DNA of 64,000 bases from Marinococcus luteus (GTDB lineage: Bacteria > Bacillota > Bacilli > Bacillales > Marinococcaceae): assembly GCF_900106595.1 (NCBI RefSeq), contig NZ_FNNC01000002.1, forward strand, positions 62,001 to 126,000, in the 5' to 3' direction. How positions within the stretch are numbered: the stretch's first letter is position 1; every line of letters starts with the position of its first letter. A program made the position numbers and the translations under genes. Positions 45,851 through 55,369 of the stretch are shown piece after piece. The notes beneath the pieces were generated by a model that was given only the letters and a program-made list of their open reading frames with translations, was not told the origin of the DNA and did no database searches.

Positions 45851-46552
45851 TACTGCTTCAAGCAGCAGCATATTTGAGTTAATAAGCACTTTCCGGTCTT
45901 CCCGGTACGTCGAAAATGACTGTGCTTCACTCTCAAGCTTATGCACTGTCCAGCCTTCGTACCGGCGGGCAAGCTTTTGAATAATATCTTCTGTATCGAA
46001 ATTCACTTCCATTTTTGCCGGAAGCTCCTCGTTCGTCTCCGCGTCTGTCTCATGAATCCCGGTGTTCATCAAAAACGCATGCACCCCGCCCTCGGCCGTG
46101 CCTTTCTGGAGTTTATCGATTAAATTCCAGAAGGTGTTTTCATCGGGCACGTGTTCGATGCTTGAAACTGCTATAATGCCGTCAAAATACGCCTCTTCCG
46201 GGGTGTACTCTTCTATTGCCTTTTTTACCGGTTTAATCTCTTGTTCGACGCCGTATTCCCCGGCGTACTCCATTAACTGGGTGATGGCTTCGTCCAAAAA
46301 GTCCACGCACGTAACCTCACAGCCCTGCTCCTGGAACTGCCTGGCGGCCGGTATGCTGTTACGGCCGATCCCGCAGCCAAGGTCAAGCAGCCGGACGTCT
46401 TCCCCTTTTCGAATTCGGCCCAGGGCATTAATAATACGGGAAGCAGGCTTTTTCATCCACGTGCCTTGTTCAAATAAACCGTGCTGCTTGTAGTACTGGC
46501 GATGATATTCTTTTTCCGATGCCCGGATTTCCTCTAAACTTGGTTCTTTCAC
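45836..46552 (-). CDS. SAM-dependent methyltransferase
   Basis: A 238-residue class I methyltransferase: SAM site LLDLGCGIGRNSIPAAR (motif I, around 53-69), VTCVDFLDEAI (motif II) and IIAVSSIEHVPDE (motif IV). The substrate is unknown. The start is GTG 46552 with AGGGG 7 nt upstream; the ORF to 46612 lies over moaB. It is 29 bp after moaB on the same strand, so it is likely cotranscribed, though a molybdenum-cofactor role has no support. Confidence 0.85.
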   Translation of the reverse strand: MKEPSLEEIRASEKEYHRQYYKQHGLFEQGTWMKKPASRIINALGRIRKGEDVRLLDLGCGIGRNSIPAARQFQEQGCEVTCVDFLDEAITQLMEYAGEYGVEQEIKPVKKAIEEYTPEEAYFDGIIAVSSIEHVPDENTFWNLIDKLQKGTAEGGVHAFLMNTGIHETDAETNEELPAKMEVNFDTEDIIQKLARRYEGWTVHKLESEAQSFSTYREDRKVLINSNMLLLEAVKERA

Positions 46553-46581
46553 ACAAGCACCCCTCTTATTTTTTGTTTCCC

Positions 46582-47100
46582 TTACAGATCGCGCTGTTTT
46601 GTAGCCTCCCAAACCACGTGAGGCAGCTCAGGAATAATCAGTTTTTCCATCGCAAGCTTTACAGCCCCGGAGGAGCCTGGCATGGTAAACACCGGCTTGT
46701 GATCGATAATGCCGGCGGCAGCTCTCGATAAAATCGCCGAAGACCCGATATCTTCCACATAACTCAGGTAGCGGAACAGTTCGCCAAACCCGACAATTGC
46801 TTTATCAAATCTGGGCTCTACAGTTTCGATAGTAATATCCCGGTCGGCAATTCCTGTCCCTCCGTTAATCAGCACTGCTTCTGCCTCAGGATGGACGAGC
46901 GCTTCGTTCAGACAATTGGTGATTGATGCCTGTTCGTCTGTAACTATTGAATAAAAACAAACCTCGTGGCCGTGGGATTCGAGCAGCTCATGAATACGTC
47001 TGCCGCTTTTATCCGTTTCTTCGGTTCTCGTGTCACTCACGGTAATAACAGCACATTGAATCTTTTTCTCTGCCTGCTCTTTATGTTCTTCTGTCGCCAT
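46582..47100 (-). CDS. moaB: Molybdenum cofactor biosynthesis protein MoaB
   Basis: MogA/MoaB-family protein that adenylates molybdopterin before metal insertion. The 172-residue protein has CAVITVSDTRTEETDKSGRRIHELLESHGH, LINGGTGIADRDITIETVE (around 85-103) and FTMPGSSGAVKLAMEKLIIPEL. ATG 47100 follows GGAGGGG. A terminator at 47127-47155 separates it from moaA, so it may be expressed partly apart from the rest of the block. Confidence 0.94.
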   Translation of the reverse strand: MATEEHKEQAEKKIQCAVITVSDTRTEETDKSGRRIHELLESHGHEVCFYSIVTDEQASITNCLNEALVHPEAEAVLINGGTGIADRDITIETVEPRFDKAIVGFGELFRYLSYVEDIGSSAILSRAAAGIIDHKPVFTMPGSSGAVKLAMEKLIIPELPHVVWEATKQRDL

Positions 47101-47126
47101 AGAAGTCCCCTCCTTTATTTTTCTCT

Positions 47127-47155
47127 TAAAAAAAGAAGCCTTTTTCAGGCTTCCT
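47127..47155 (-). terminator. Terminator between moaA and moaB
   Basis: GAAGCC / GGCTTC stem, short loop, T7 on the minus strand. Confidence 0.7.
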
Positions 47156-47167
47156 CTTTTCTTCCTA

Positions 47168-48178
47168 TTATCCCCCAATATAGGACATTTCAATCCGCTT
47201 ACGGTTGCGCGCCGTTTCTTCGGTCCGCTCTTCCGAGTAACGGTCTGTCCGTCTGCCCCATATGCCGGCAATATTATCAAATATCGTTTCATCTGAGTCC
47301 TCGGAACGGAGCTGATTCCGTAAATCGTATCCTTCGGTGGCAAACAGGCACGTAAACAGCTTTCCATCCGCAGAGATCCGCGCCCGTGTGCACGTAGAGC
47401 AGAACGATTCCGTAACAGACGAAATAACGCCGACTTCGCCGCTGCCGTCCTTATAACGGTAACGGTCAGCCACTTCACCGTAATAGCCCGGATCCACGGG
47501 CTCAATCGGAAACGTCTGGTGAATCGTGTCGATAATATCTTTTTTCGTCACCACTGACCCGAAGTTCCATCCGTTGGTGCTCCCCACATCCATAAACTCG
47601 ATAAAGCGCAGATTGACACCGCGCTGTTTAAAATACATAGCCATGGGAAGAATCTGTTCCTCGTTCATCCCTTTTTTGACTACGGTGTTCACCTTTACAG
47701 TAAGGCCTGCTTTTTTTGCTGCTTCAATGCCTTTTAACACAGGCTTTGAGCCAGTTTTTCTGCCGTTGATGCTTGCGAACACTTCATCATCGAGTGCATC
47801 AAGGCTGATGTTCACCCGCTGCAGCCCGGCGGCCTTCAATTTTTCAGCCTGGGCGGGCAGCATGACCCCGTTTGTAGTCAAAGCGATATCTTTAATGCCT
47901 TCGATTTCCGTCAGACGACGGATCAGTTCAGGCATGTTTTTACGAAGCAGTGGTTCTCCTCCGGTCAAACGCAGCTTTTCCACACCAAGACCGGCAAACA
48001 GGCGCGACACCCGGACAATTTCATCGAAGGAGAGCCGCTCGTCCTGACCCATAAATTCAAAATCCGGGCCGAAAATTTCCGCCGGCATGCAGTAGGTGCA
48101 CCGGAAGTTGCATTGATCTATCACGGAAATACGCAAGTCACGAAGGGGACGGTTTAACTGGTCAGTTACATTGGTCAT
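47168..48178 (-). CDS. moaA: GTP 3',8-cyclase MoaA
   Basis: Radical SAM enzyme that rearranges GTP in the first step of molybdenum-cofactor synthesis. The 336-residue protein has the radical [4Fe-4S] motif CNFRCTYC (residues 23-30), [13 protein letters not shown], and a second cluster site in [22 protein letters not shown]. It ends in the required Gly-Gly (SYIGG). ATG 48178 follows GAGGGGG. It lies 16 bp after mobA. Confidence 0.97.
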   Translation of the reverse strand: MTNVTDQLNRPLRDLRISVIDQCNFRCTYCMPAEIFGPDFEFMGQDERLSFDEIVRVSRLFAGLGVEKLRLTGGEPLLRKNMPELIRRLTEIEGIKDIALTTNGVMLPAQAEKLKAAGLQRVNISLDALDDEVFASINGRKTGSKPVLKGIEAAKKAGLTVKVNTVVKKGMNEEQILPMAMYFKQRGVNLRFIEFMDVGSTNGWNFGSVVTKKDIIDTIHQTFPIEPVDPGYYGEVADRYRYKDGSGEVGVISSVTESFCSTCTRARISADGKLFTCLFATEGYDLRNQLRSEDSDETIFDNIAGIWGRRTDRYSEERTEETARNRKRIEMSYIGG

Positions 48179-48194
48179 TGTATTCCCCCTCTCT

Positions 48195-48782
48195 CTATTT
48201 TACCTTTCTGTTTAACTCCTCGAGCTGCCGGACAGTATTAATATTTTCAAATGCTTCGGGGCGACAGTACGCCTGATTGACGTCTACGACTCTTTCCTTA
48301 CCGCTGAATACATTTTTCATCCGGTAATCCCCGGATTCGAGCTGGGCTTCTGCTTTTGAAAGCAGATCTGCGCGGAACCACCCACACGCCGGTGCCAGTC
48401 TTCCCCCAACCTCCGGGATGACCGCATCTGTTTCCGGGGTAATATAAGATGACAGAAAACGCACTTCTTCCGCAGTAATAAGCGGCATATCCACCGGAAG
48501 CATAAACACCCATTCTTCCTCTGTGTAGGAAAGTCCGGTGAAAAGGCCGGCCAGCGGTCCCTTTTCTTTATGAGGTGGAAGATCTTCCCTGACCTTCACC
48601 TGCTCGCCGGCTTGTATTCTCCCGGCAAACGACGGATGAGAAATCAGCCAGATGGTTTTCACTTCAGTCTGAAGGGCGTGGACGGCCCGTTCATAAAAAT
48701 AGCTTTCTTTCCAGACGGCAAAGGCTTTTGGAGAACCAAACCGCTCCGACATGCCTCCGGTAAGAATGATTCCATCTGCCAC
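48195..48782 (-). CDS. mobA: Molybdenum cofactor guanylyltransferase MobA
   Basis: Attaches GMP to the cofactor to make the bis-MGD form. The 195-residue protein opens with [17 protein letters not shown] (the LxGGxxxRxGxxK nucleotide loop) and has [16 protein letters not shown] with the Mg-binding Asp. The start is GTG 48782, 8 nt after GGAGG and only 4 nt after the moaD stop. A guanylated cofactor is not needed by sulfite oxidase-type enzymes, so the cell probably has DMSO-reductase-family enzymes elsewhere. Confidence 0.93.
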   Translation of the reverse strand: MADGIILTGGMSERFGSPKAFAVWKESYFYERAVHALQTEVKTIWLISHPSFAGRIQAGEQVKVREDLPPHKEKGPLAGLFTGLSYTEEEWVFMLPVDMPLITAEEVRFLSSYITPETDAVIPEVGGRLAPACGWFRADLLSKAEAQLESGDYRMKNVFSGKERVVDVNQAYCRPEAFENINTVRQLEELNRKVK

Positions 48783-48786
48783 AGTA

Positions 48787-49020
48787 TTATCCTCCGCTGA
48801 CCGGTGGAATCAGGGCTACTGTGTCCCCCTGGCCGACCGGCGTGCTTTCTTCAGCAAATTCTTCATTCACAGCGGTCATAATGCCGCTGATATCAGCATC
48901 ATACGTGGCTTTCAGATACTCAAGCACATCCTCCACAGTAGCTATGCCACCACTGTTAATGGTAAGCTTTTCTCCGCCAAAAATGTCTTTCATGTGGGCA
49001 AAGCATAACACATTAATCAC
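48787..49020 (-). CDS. moaD: Molybdopterin synthase small subunit MoaD
   Basis: A 77-residue ubiquitin-fold sulfur carrier for molybdopterin synthase; it ends in the needed Gly-Gly (ALIPPVSGG) and has VNEEFAEESTPVGQGDTVALIPP. The start is GTG 49020, 8 nt after GGAGG and 8 bp inside the end of moaE. A longer ORF extends upstream but runs within moaE and is not used. Confidence 0.92.
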   Translation of the reverse strand: MINVLCFAHMKDIFGGEKLTINSGGIATVEDVLEYLKATYDADISGIMTAVNEEFAEESTPVGQGDTVALIPPVSGG

Positions 49021-49480
49021 TATTTCCACCTCCCGGGGCCCCGTCTGGGTACCGCGTTTGTTCAAGCTGGTCTCCCACCCACTGCTCGCCGTCTTCCCAG
49101 TGTTCTTTTTTCCAGATGGGCACAATTTGTTTGATGCGCTCAATAATATATTCATTCGCTTCATAAGCGTCTTTCCGGTGCGGTGTCGAAACAGCAATGA
49201 CGACTGCCGCGTCCGAGATCTTCAGTTCGCCGGTGCGGTGACCCACGGCTGATTCAGCATCCGGCCAGCGTTCCTTCACTTCCCGGCCGATCGCCTCGAG
49301 CTGCTTTTCCGCCATCGAATGATACGCCTCGTATTCCAGATAGACGGTCCGGCGGCCTTGGGTAAATTCCCGGACCGTGCCGATAAACTGCACCACGGCT
49401 CCTGCTTCCGGACGCGTGACCTCAGCAGCAAGCTCTTCCACAGACAGCGGTTCTGATGTCACAAAAAATCGTTTCTTCAT
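49013..49480 (-). CDS. moaE: Molybdopterin synthase large subunit MoaE
   Basis: Converts precursor Z to molybdopterin using sulfur from MoaD. The 155-residue protein has AGAVVQFIGTVREFTQGRRTVYLEYEAYHSMAEKQL (with the catalytic Lys/Arg set), VGHRTGELKISDAAVVIAVSTPHRKDAYEA and VPIWKKEHWEDGEQWV. ATG 49480 overlaps the mobB stop by 4 nt and follows GAGGAG. Confidence 0.96.
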   Translation of the reverse strand: MKKRFFVTSEPLSVEELAAEVTRPEAGAVVQFIGTVREFTQGRRTVYLEYEAYHSMAEKQLEAIGREVKERWPDAESAVGHRTGELKISDAAVVIAVSTPHRKDAYEANEYIIERIKQIVPIWKKEHWEDGEQWVGDQLEQTRYPDGAPGGGNSD

Positions 49481-49962
49481 AGTATACTCCTCATGTATTG
49501 TTCAAACCATTCATCTGTTTTTTCAGTATCCTGAAAATGATTCACTTCTTCTCCAGGACCAAATGCTGTTTGAATATTATCAAGATCCTCAAGGGATACT
49601 TTATCTTCTATGCTTCGGAGCAGAAGGACTTTAGGATGCGGTGCTTTTTTGTATCCTTCTATAAGAATAACATCAAGCGGCAGCTGTTGATAAATATTCA
49701 GCAGCGTGGAAAGGTCCGGCTCCTCCATATCCGCGAGGAACTGAAAGACTCCAGCGCCTTCCACACCGGAAACCACGGCGCCAGCATCCTTCAGCTCCAG
49801 GCTGTCGACTCCCTCCGGCTGAAGCGGCACGCTCCGGTGGCCGTGATGCTTTAATACGCCCACCCTCCAGCCGTTTGTCTTGCCAAGCGCCGTCCAGCGT
49901 TTAAGCAGGGTCGTTTTCCCACTTTCTTTAAACCCCGTTACCTGCAGTACCGGGGTGGTCAT
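49477..49962 (-). CDS. mobB: MobB, molybdopterin-guanine dinucleotide adaptor
   Basis: GTP-binding helper of MobA. The 161-residue protein has a Walker A loop GFKESGKTTLL (residues 10-20), KHHGHRSVPLQPEGVDSLELKDAGA, and VILIEGYKKAPHPKVLLLR. ATG 49962 overlaps the moeA stop by 4 nt. Confidence 0.95.
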   Translation of the reverse strand: MTTPVLQVTGFKESGKTTLLKRWTALGKTNGWRVGVLKHHGHRSVPLQPEGVDSLELKDAGAVVSGVEGAGVFQFLADMEEPDLSTLLNIYQQLPLDVILIEGYKKAPHPKVLLLRSIEDKVSLEDLDNIQTAFGPGEEVNHFQDTEKTDEWFEQYMRSIL

Positions 49963-51227
49963 GAGAGCGGCTCTTTCTGGCCTTCGTTATCTTCAAGCAG
50001 CATGACGTCGACCACGTCCCCCTGCTGATATCCGCGGCTTCCCCCGGGAAGAACGATACACGCATTGGCACCGGCCAGGGAGGTTACCGCGCTCGACTTA
50101 TTAAAGCCTCCCGGCTCTGCAAATAAACGATCCCCTTCTGCGCGGCAGCTGCCTCGCACAAAACGGGTGAACGGGTTCGGCTTGGAGAAATCCGCTGCAA
50201 GCTCCGCCTTTACCATCGTATGGTGCGGGTGCGCAGAATGCATCACGGCCTGAATCACCGGCCGCACGAAAAGCTCAAAGCCCATGTAGCAGGCGGACGG
50301 ATTTCCTGAAAGGCCAAACAGCAGCGTACCATCCCAGCTGGCGACGGTCGTTACGCTGCCTGGACGCATTGCCACTTTATTAAAGAACACGTCTGCGCCG
50401 AGCCGTTCGTAAACGTCCGGGAGCAGATCATAGTCCCCGACCGACACCCCTCCGGTCGTAATGACCATGTCCGTTTCCTCGGCCGCCTGACGCACCGCCT
50501 CGTAGCAGGGACCCAGTTCATCCTTCAGCTTGCCGTAGTATACAGGCTCTGCCCCGGCGCGCTGCAGCTGGGCAATCATCATGTAGGCATTACTGTTTCG
50601 TATTTTGCCCGGCTCCAGATCATCAGAGACGTCCAGCAGCTCCGTGCCTGTCGCAAACACGCCGACGACCGGCTTTTTAGCCACCTTCACCGTGGCGTAG
50701 CCAAATGTCGCAAGCAGGGCCGTGACGCCGGGGTCAATCCACGTGCCCGCCGGAACGAGTTCGGCGCCTGCCTCCGTATCTTCCCCTTCAAAGGAAATGT
50801 TTTGATGCTGTTCAAACTCGCGCTTGATCGTCATGAGCGGGTACGTGCCGTCATGACCCTCCTGGGCAAGCTCGAGCATGACGACGGCATCGCACTGCTC
50901 CGGAATTTTTGCCCCGGTCATGATGCGTACCGCCTGCAAAGGCTTAAGTTCTTTTTTTGACACAAAACCAGCGCCGATTTCCTCAACTACCTGAAAGGTA
51001 ACCGGCTGCTCCCGGGAAGCTCCGCGGGAATCCGCCGAGCGTATCGCAAATCCGTCATAGGGGGAACGGTCAAACGGCGGGACCGGATGAGCGGCCGTGA
51101 TCGTCTCTGCCAGCCGGCGGCCGTAGGATTCCTGGATGGAGACCTCCTCCACGCCTCCTTCTTCGACATTCTCCATTACTCGCTCAATTGCTTCTTTTAC
51201 AGGTACAGGCGTACGTTTTTCAACCAT
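49959..51227 (-). CDS. moeA: Molybdopterin molybdotransferase MoeA
   Basis: Inserts molybdate into adenylated molybdopterin. The 422-residue protein has [12 protein letters not shown] (around 53-64), [43 protein letters not shown] (around 238-250) and [20 protein letters not shown] (around 301). ATG 51227 lies 7 nt after AAAGGAG. It is the first gene of the minus-strand block moeA-mobB-moaE-moaD-mobA-moaA, expressed divergently from moaC. Confidence 0.96.
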   Translation of the reverse strand: MVEKRTPVPVKEAIERVMENVEEGGVEEVSIQESYGRRLAETITAAHPVPPFDRSPYDGFAIRSADSRGASREQPVTFQVVEEIGAGFVSKKELKPLQAVRIMTGAKIPEQCDAVVMLELAQEGHDGTYPLMTIKREFEQHQNISFEGEDTEAGAELVPAGTWIDPGVTALLATFGYATVKVAKKPVVGVFATGTELLDVSDDLEPGKIRNSNAYMMIAQLQRAGAEPVYYGKLKDELGPCYEAVRQAAEETDMVITTGGVSVGDYDLLPDVYERLGADVFFNKVAMRPGSVTTVASWDGTLLFGLSGNPSACYMGFELFVRPVIQAVMHSAHPHHTMVKAELAADFSKPNPFTRFVRGSCRAEGDRLFAEPGGFNKSSAVTSLAGANACIVLPGGSRGYQQGDVVDVMLLEDNEGQKEPLS

Positions 51228-51244
51228 ATCGATGCTCCTTTGTT

Positions 51245-51285
51245 ATATTTGAATGTATGTATCCGTGCTATAATCGGTCAATACC
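51245..51285. promoter_or_regulatory. Face-to-face promoters of moeA and moaC
   Basis: Plus strand: extended -10 TGC-TATAAT at 51266-51274 for moaC. Minus strand: TTGACC with a TACATT or ATACAT -10 about 17-18 nt on, for moeA. The two overlap within the 80-bp gap, so they may compete for polymerase. Confidence 0.5.
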
Positions 51286-51307
51286 ATATCCAGGAGGGAC
51301 ATTTACC

Positions 51308-51796
51308 ATGTCAGAATTTACGCATTTTAACGAACAGGGCCGGGCCAGAATGGTGGACGTCTCCGATAAGCCGGTGACGAGCAGAAGCGCCCTGGCAGGG
51401 TCAAGCATACGCGTTCCAGAAGAAGTCTACCGCGCGGTGACGCAGGGAGATATTAAAAAAGGCGATGTGCTCGCCGTCGCCCAAATTGCAGGAATCACCG
51501 GCGCCAAACAGACATCCACGCTTATTCCAATGTGCCACCCACTCCCTTTAAGTAACGTAGACATCAGCTTTTACTGGAAAACAGAAGAAGCGTATGAACT
51601 GTTTATTGAAGCGTTTGTTAAAACGAAGGGAAGCACCGGTGTCGAAATGGAAGCGCTGACTGCAGCATCCGCCGCTGCTTTGACCGTATATGATATGTGC
51701 AAAGCACTCGATAAGGGGATGGTCATCGGACCGACATATCTGCTTGAAAAAACCGGAGGCAAAAGCGGTGACTATCACCGGGAAACGAGCGATTAA
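51308..51796 (+). CDS. moaC: Cyclic pyranopterin monophosphate synthase MoaC
   Basis: Completes precursor Z after MoaA. The 162-residue protein has [42 protein letters not shown] (active-site His-Pro region, around 70-95), [28 protein letters not shown] with catalytic residues, and [13 protein letters not shown] 51308 follows AGGAGGG. It is the only molybdenum-cofactor gene on the plus strand and ends 3 bp from the end of modB. Confidence 0.97.
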   Translation: MSEFTHFNEQGRARMVDVSDKPVTSRSALAGSSIRVPEEVYRAVTQGDIKKGDVLAVAQIAGITGAKQTSTLIPMCHPLPLSNVDISFYWKTEEAYELFIEAFVKTKGSTGVEMEALTAASAAALTVYDMCKALDKGMVIGPTYLLEKTGGKSGDYHRETSD

Positions 51797-51799
51797 TAT

Positions 51800-52453
51800 T
51801 TAACGTTCCCGGTTTAAAAGGTAAGTTAAACCGAGCAGCAGAAAGGAAACAAATATACTGATGCCGACGTACGTATACGCAAGGTTCATTTGATTCGACT
51901 CAATGGCCACGTAGATGGCCGTCGGCATCGTTTGTGTAACACCGGGAATATTCCCGGCAAACATCAGGGTAGCCCCGAATTCCCCCAGAGCTCTCGTAAA
52001 ACTGAGCACAAATCCTGTCATAAGCGCCCGGCCTGCGAGAGGCACAGCAATATTTATAAACACACGCCACTCTCCTGCCCCGTCAACTCTTGCAGCGGAT
52101 TCAATATTGGGGTCAATTGAACCGTAGCCGGTTTTTGCCGACTGAAACATTAAAGGAAACGCAACGACCGCAGCGGCAACAACAGCTGCGACCGGCGTGA
52201 AAATAATCGAATTTTGAAACACTTGTTCATACACGCTGCCGATCCAGCTGTTTGTTCCAAAAGCGATGATAAGTAAAAAGCCGGTAACTGACGGCGGCAG
52301 CACGAGCGGAAGCATCAGGCACGTTTCCGCCGCCAGCTTCCCCCGGAAATTTCTGACGGCAAAAACTCTTCCGAGCATCGCACCGGCAATGAAAACAAGG
52401 ACTGCTGCAATGCTTGCGGTCAGCAGAGATAACTGTATTGGAAACCAAAACAT
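51800..52453 (-). CDS. modB: Molybdate ABC transporter permease ModB
   Basis: A 217-residue inner-membrane permease with about five to six helices and the EAA loop (ESAARVDGAGEWRVFINIAVPLAGRAL, around 115-141) that contacts the ATPase. PLVLPPSVTGF and FTRALGEFGATLMFAGNIPG are molybdate/tungstate permease signatures. It lies 18 bp after modA. No modC ATPase gene is adjacent: the next gene on the other side is moaC. Confidence 0.94.
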   Translation of the reverse strand: MFWFPIQLSLLTASIAAVLVFIAGAMLGRVFAVRNFRGKLAAETCLMLPLVLPPSVTGFLLIIAFGTNSWIGSVYEQVFQNSIIFTPVAAVVAAAVVAFPLMFQSAKTGYGSIDPNIESAARVDGAGEWRVFINIAVPLAGRALMTGFVLSFTRALGEFGATLMFAGNIPGVTQTMPTAIYVAIESNQMNLAYTYVGISIFVSFLLLGLTYLLNRER

Positions 52454-52471
52454 CAGGCTCGCACGCTCCTT

Positions 52472-53248
52472 TTATTCCGGATCTGAAAAGCCGTGCGAGC
52501 GCAATATGTTCTGGGCTTCGCTGCTTTGCAGATATTTCATAAACTCCCGGCTTTCTTCTTCATTCCCGTTCCCCGCTACAGCCCCGCCGTAATAATGAAT
52601 GGGAGAGTACAGGGAAGGATCAATTTCTTCAAGAACCCGGACCTCGGCTCCATGCGCATCCGAGGCATACACAAAGCCGACCGCTGCATTGCCTCTTTCG
52701 ACAAGTGTTAACGTGTGCCGCACATCCTTAGCAAAGACTATCCGCTCCTGCACGCTCTCCCATTCCTCCATGGAAGTGAGTGCTTCCCGGGTATATCTTC
52801 CGGCGGGTGCTGCTTCCGGCGTCGCCACCGCTATCCGGCCGCTCCCATCAAGCACGCTCTGAAGTTCCTCCGCCGCACTGTCTTTAGGCACCACCGCCAC
52901 CAGCGCATTTTCCGCAAAGGCAGGTTCCGCTGCTTCCACCATTATATTTTCCTCTTCAAGATCGTTATAGTGCGAAGCGGAGGCTGACAAAAAGACGTCT
53001 GCCGGACCGCCGCGCTCAATCTGCTGCTTTAGTGTTCCTGATCCGCCGTAGTTAAAGGCCAATGAAATATCCGGATGCTCATTGGCGAAGCTTTTTTGCA
53101 CCTCGGTAAGGGCGTCCTGCAGACTGGCTGCCGCTGAAATCGTCAGCTCGGCCTGCTCTTCGTTCTGTTCTGCCTGCGGACCGCTGCCGCTGCAGGCCTG
53201 AAGAAGAAAAATTCCGGTTCCTGCTGCCACGAAGGGTTTCCAGTTCAT
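52472..53248 (-). CDS. modA: Molybdate-binding lipoprotein ModA
   Basis: Captures molybdate outside the membrane and delivers it to ModB. About 258 residues: a lipoprotein signal with FLLQACSG (Cys about 19), a charged linker, then the ModA domain: ISAAASLQDALTEVQKSF, FNYGGSGTLKQQIERGGPADVFLSAS, VVPKDSA, and GFVYASDA. These are the oxyanion-binding loops. ATG 53248 is preferred since GGGAG lies upstream at a workable spacing; ATG 53260 would sit on that SD. It lies between moeB and modB. Confidence 0.93.
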   Translation of the reverse strand: MNWKPFVAAGTGIFLLQACSGSGPQAEQNEEQAELTISAAASLQDALTEVQKSFANEHPDISLAFNYGGSGTLKQQIERGGPADVFLSASASHYNDLEEENIMVEAAEPAFAENALVAVVPKDSAAEELQSVLDGSGRIAVATPEAAPAGRYTREALTSMEEWESVQERIVFAKDVRHTLTLVERGNAAVGFVYASDAHGAEVRVLEEIDPSLYSPIHYYGGAVAGNGNEEESREFMKYLQSSEAQNILRSHGFSDPE

Positions 53249-53285
53249 ATTGTCCGTCATCTCCCATCGATGGATTGTTTTCAGT

Positions 53286-54305
53286 TTACCCGAGCAGCTG
53301 GGCGTACCACCGCTTGGCCTCCTGGACATCGCTCGTACCGTGAATGAGCGCCCGCCCATCCTGAAATAAAACGATGCGCCGCGTTTCAGTCTGTACCGAC
53401 AACAGATAAGGATTTTTGCGTACACTCCAGTTCCGGCTCTCCCAATCGCGCTCCAGTCGCTCAAAGTTCAGCTGTTTGCTTTCACCCGGCCGGATCTGTA
53501 CCGTGTCCCTGCCGCAAAGTACGCTCGTTTTATTTGAATGTTCATATGTTAACGCCGGGTACTCCGCTTTTTCACCGCATGACAGGCATCCCGGGTCTTT
53601 GCTGCTCTGCAGGCCGATGGAAAACTGCTGCTGATTCCAAAGATCAAAATAATCCAGGGTTACCGGGAGACTTTCCCCGTCCCCGACCAGTATTTTTAAA
53701 GCCGCGGCTGTCTGCTTTGCCGCCACTGACTGCACAGCCGGAGCGATCACCCCTACTGTGTCGCACGTCTGTCCCTGCGAAGGGATCTTTTTCCATACGC
53801 AGCGGAAGCAGGGGCGCTCTCCCGGAAGAAACGGATGGACCATGCCGATGCTTCCGACACAGGCTCCGTAAACCCAGGGCTTACGGTATTTTCTCGCCGC
53901 ATCGTTAATCAGCAGCCGGGTATCAAAATTGTCCGTGCCGTCAATGATAAGATCTGTCTCAGCAGCCCTTGCTTCGATCCAGGTAAAATCCACATCCACT
54001 ACTTCCCCGTGCACATGAACCCCGGAGTTAATTTCGCGCAGCCGCTTTTCTGCCGCCGCTGCTTTAGGCATCTGCTCTGCGGCGTCCTTTTCCGTATACA
54101 GCTGCTGACGCTGCAGGTTGCTGTACTCTACGTAATCACGGTCTGCGATTGTCACCGTTCCAACACCGGCGCGTACAAGCATCTCCGCTGCCGAAGCTCC
54201 GAGCGCCCCTGCACCGACAATCGTCACAGAGCTTTCGCTTAACTTTTTCTGGCCCGCTTCACCGATCGGCGAAAACAGCTGCTGTCTTGAATATCGCTCG
54301 TCCAT
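53286..54305 (-). CDS. moeB: MoeB, molybdopterin-synthase adenylyltransferase (ThiF paralogue)
   Basis: Adenylates MoaD for sulfur loading. The 339-residue E1-like protein has [41 protein letters not shown], and zinc Cys pairs CFRC and CLSC, with a C-terminal LFQDGRALIHG segment. It is the same length as ThiF at 7598-8617 and shares most motifs. The call MoeB rests on its place beside modA/modB. ATG 54305 lies 7 nt after AAGGAG. It is 17 bp after rarD. Confidence 0.9.
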   Translation of the reverse strand: MDERYSRQQLFSPIGEAGQKKLSESSVTIVGAGALGASAAEMLVRAGVGTVTIADRDYVEYSNLQRQQLYTEKDAAEQMPKAAAAEKRLREINSGVHVHGEVVDVDFTWIEARAAETDLIIDGTDNFDTRLLINDAARKYRKPWVYGACVGSIGMVHPFLPGERPCFRCVWKKIPSQGQTCDTVGVIAPAVQSVAAKQTAAALKILVGDGESLPVTLDYFDLWNQQQFSIGLQSSKDPGCLSCGEKAEYPALTYEHSNKTSVLCGRDTVQIRPGESKQLNFERLERDWESRNWSVRKNPYLLSVQTETRRIVLFQDGRALIHGTSDVQEAKRWYAQLLG

Positions 54306-54322
54306 GCTTTCTCTCCTTTTCT

Positions 54323-55237
54323 TCAATTATTTATAGCTGCTTCTGTTTTCTTCCTCTGCATATGAATACGCGTCCGGGAAACGGTAAACAGTGTCAGTCC
54401 CGCCCAAACAATCAAAAAGGCCGTAAACTGCTGGAGGGAAAAAGGCTCCCTAAATAAAAAAACACCCAGCACCAGCATAATCGTCGGCGCAATATACTGC
54501 AGAAAGCCAAGCAGGGAATAGCTGATCTTCCGTGCCCCGGAAGCAAACAACAGTAATGGAACGGCCGTAGCTGCGCCTGCCCCGAAGAGCAGTGTCCATG
54601 TGCCTGAATCATAGGTGGAAGCCGTTTCGCCCGAAAAGAACATTAAAAAAACCAGGGCAAATGGAGCTGCCAGAAACGACTCCAGGGTCAGACCTGCCCA
54701 TGCCCCGAGCGCTACAGTTTTTTTAATAATACCATAGCACCCAAAGGATAACGCCAGAATAATAGAAGCCCACGGAAACTGCCCGTAGGAAATCGTCAGC
54801 ACGAATACACCGATAAATGCGAGCACTACAGCGGCTATTTCCATGCGTGCCAGCCGCTCTTTTAAAAATACCGTCGCCAGAGCTACGTTTACGAGCGGGT
54901 TAATATAGTAGCCAAGACTCGCCTGGATCACGTGGTCTCCATTCACCGCAAAAATAAAGGTGAACCAGTTGATCGTAATCAATAAAGCAGCCCCCGTGAT
55001 GGCTGCCGTCGTTTTCACGGAATGAAAAGCATGCGTTATTTCATTCCACACTCCTTTAGAACGCCCGATCAGCACAATAAGTACAGACATGAACAAAAAC
55101 GACCAGATCACCCGGTGGGCGAGCACATCGATCGCCGGAACATCATTAAAAAGCTTCCAGTAAAGCGGAAGAAATCCCCAAAGTACATAAGCCGCCATTC
55201 CTGCTGCAATGCCTGTCTGCTGCTCTCTCATCTGCAT
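54323..55237 (-). CDS. rarD: RarD, EamA/DMT-family transporter
   Basis: A 304-residue protein with ten membrane segments, of the RarD branch of the EamA superfamily: GMAAYVLWGFLPLYWKLFNDVP at the N-terminus, VIWSFLFM, GYYINPLVNVALATVFLKERL (around 98-118), and GFLQYIAPTIMLVLGVFLFREPF near the end. The substrate is unknown. It comes first in a possible operon with moeB, modA and modB, an odd partner for molybdenum genes. Confidence 0.92.
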   Translation of the reverse strand: MQMREQQTGIAAGMAAYVLWGFLPLYWKLFNDVPAIDVLAHRVIWSFLFMSVLIVLIGRSKGVWNEITHAFHSVKTTAAITGAALLITINWFTFIFAVNGDHVIQASLGYYINPLVNVALATVFLKERLARMEIAAVVLAFIGVFVLTISYGQFPWASIILALSFGCYGIIKKTVALGAWAGLTLESFLAAPFALVFLMFFSGETASTYDSGTWTLLFGAGAATAVPLLLFASGARKISYSLLGFLQYIAPTIMLVLGVFLFREPFSLQQFTAFLIVWAGLTLFTVSRTRIHMQRKKTEAAINN

Positions 55238-55331
55238 CTCCGTCCTCTCTCCCCACCTATTATAGCGGACAACGGTGCCCCCCTGGCAAACAAGAACGGC
55301 TTAAGCCATTGAAATTTTTCCATGCATAAAC

Positions 55332-55363
55332 AAAAAAACAGCTTCGAAGGGGCTCGAAGCTGT
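55332..55363 (-). terminator. Terminator of the CopC-like gene
   Basis: ACAGCTTCGA / TCGAAGCTGT stem with T7 on the minus strand. Confidence 0.85.
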
Positions 55364-55369
55364 CCGCTG

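Noticed and set aside
47101-47505. N-terminal extension of the moaB frame
   Set aside because: It overlaps moaA and a terminator; ATG 47100 with GGAGGGG is the proper start.
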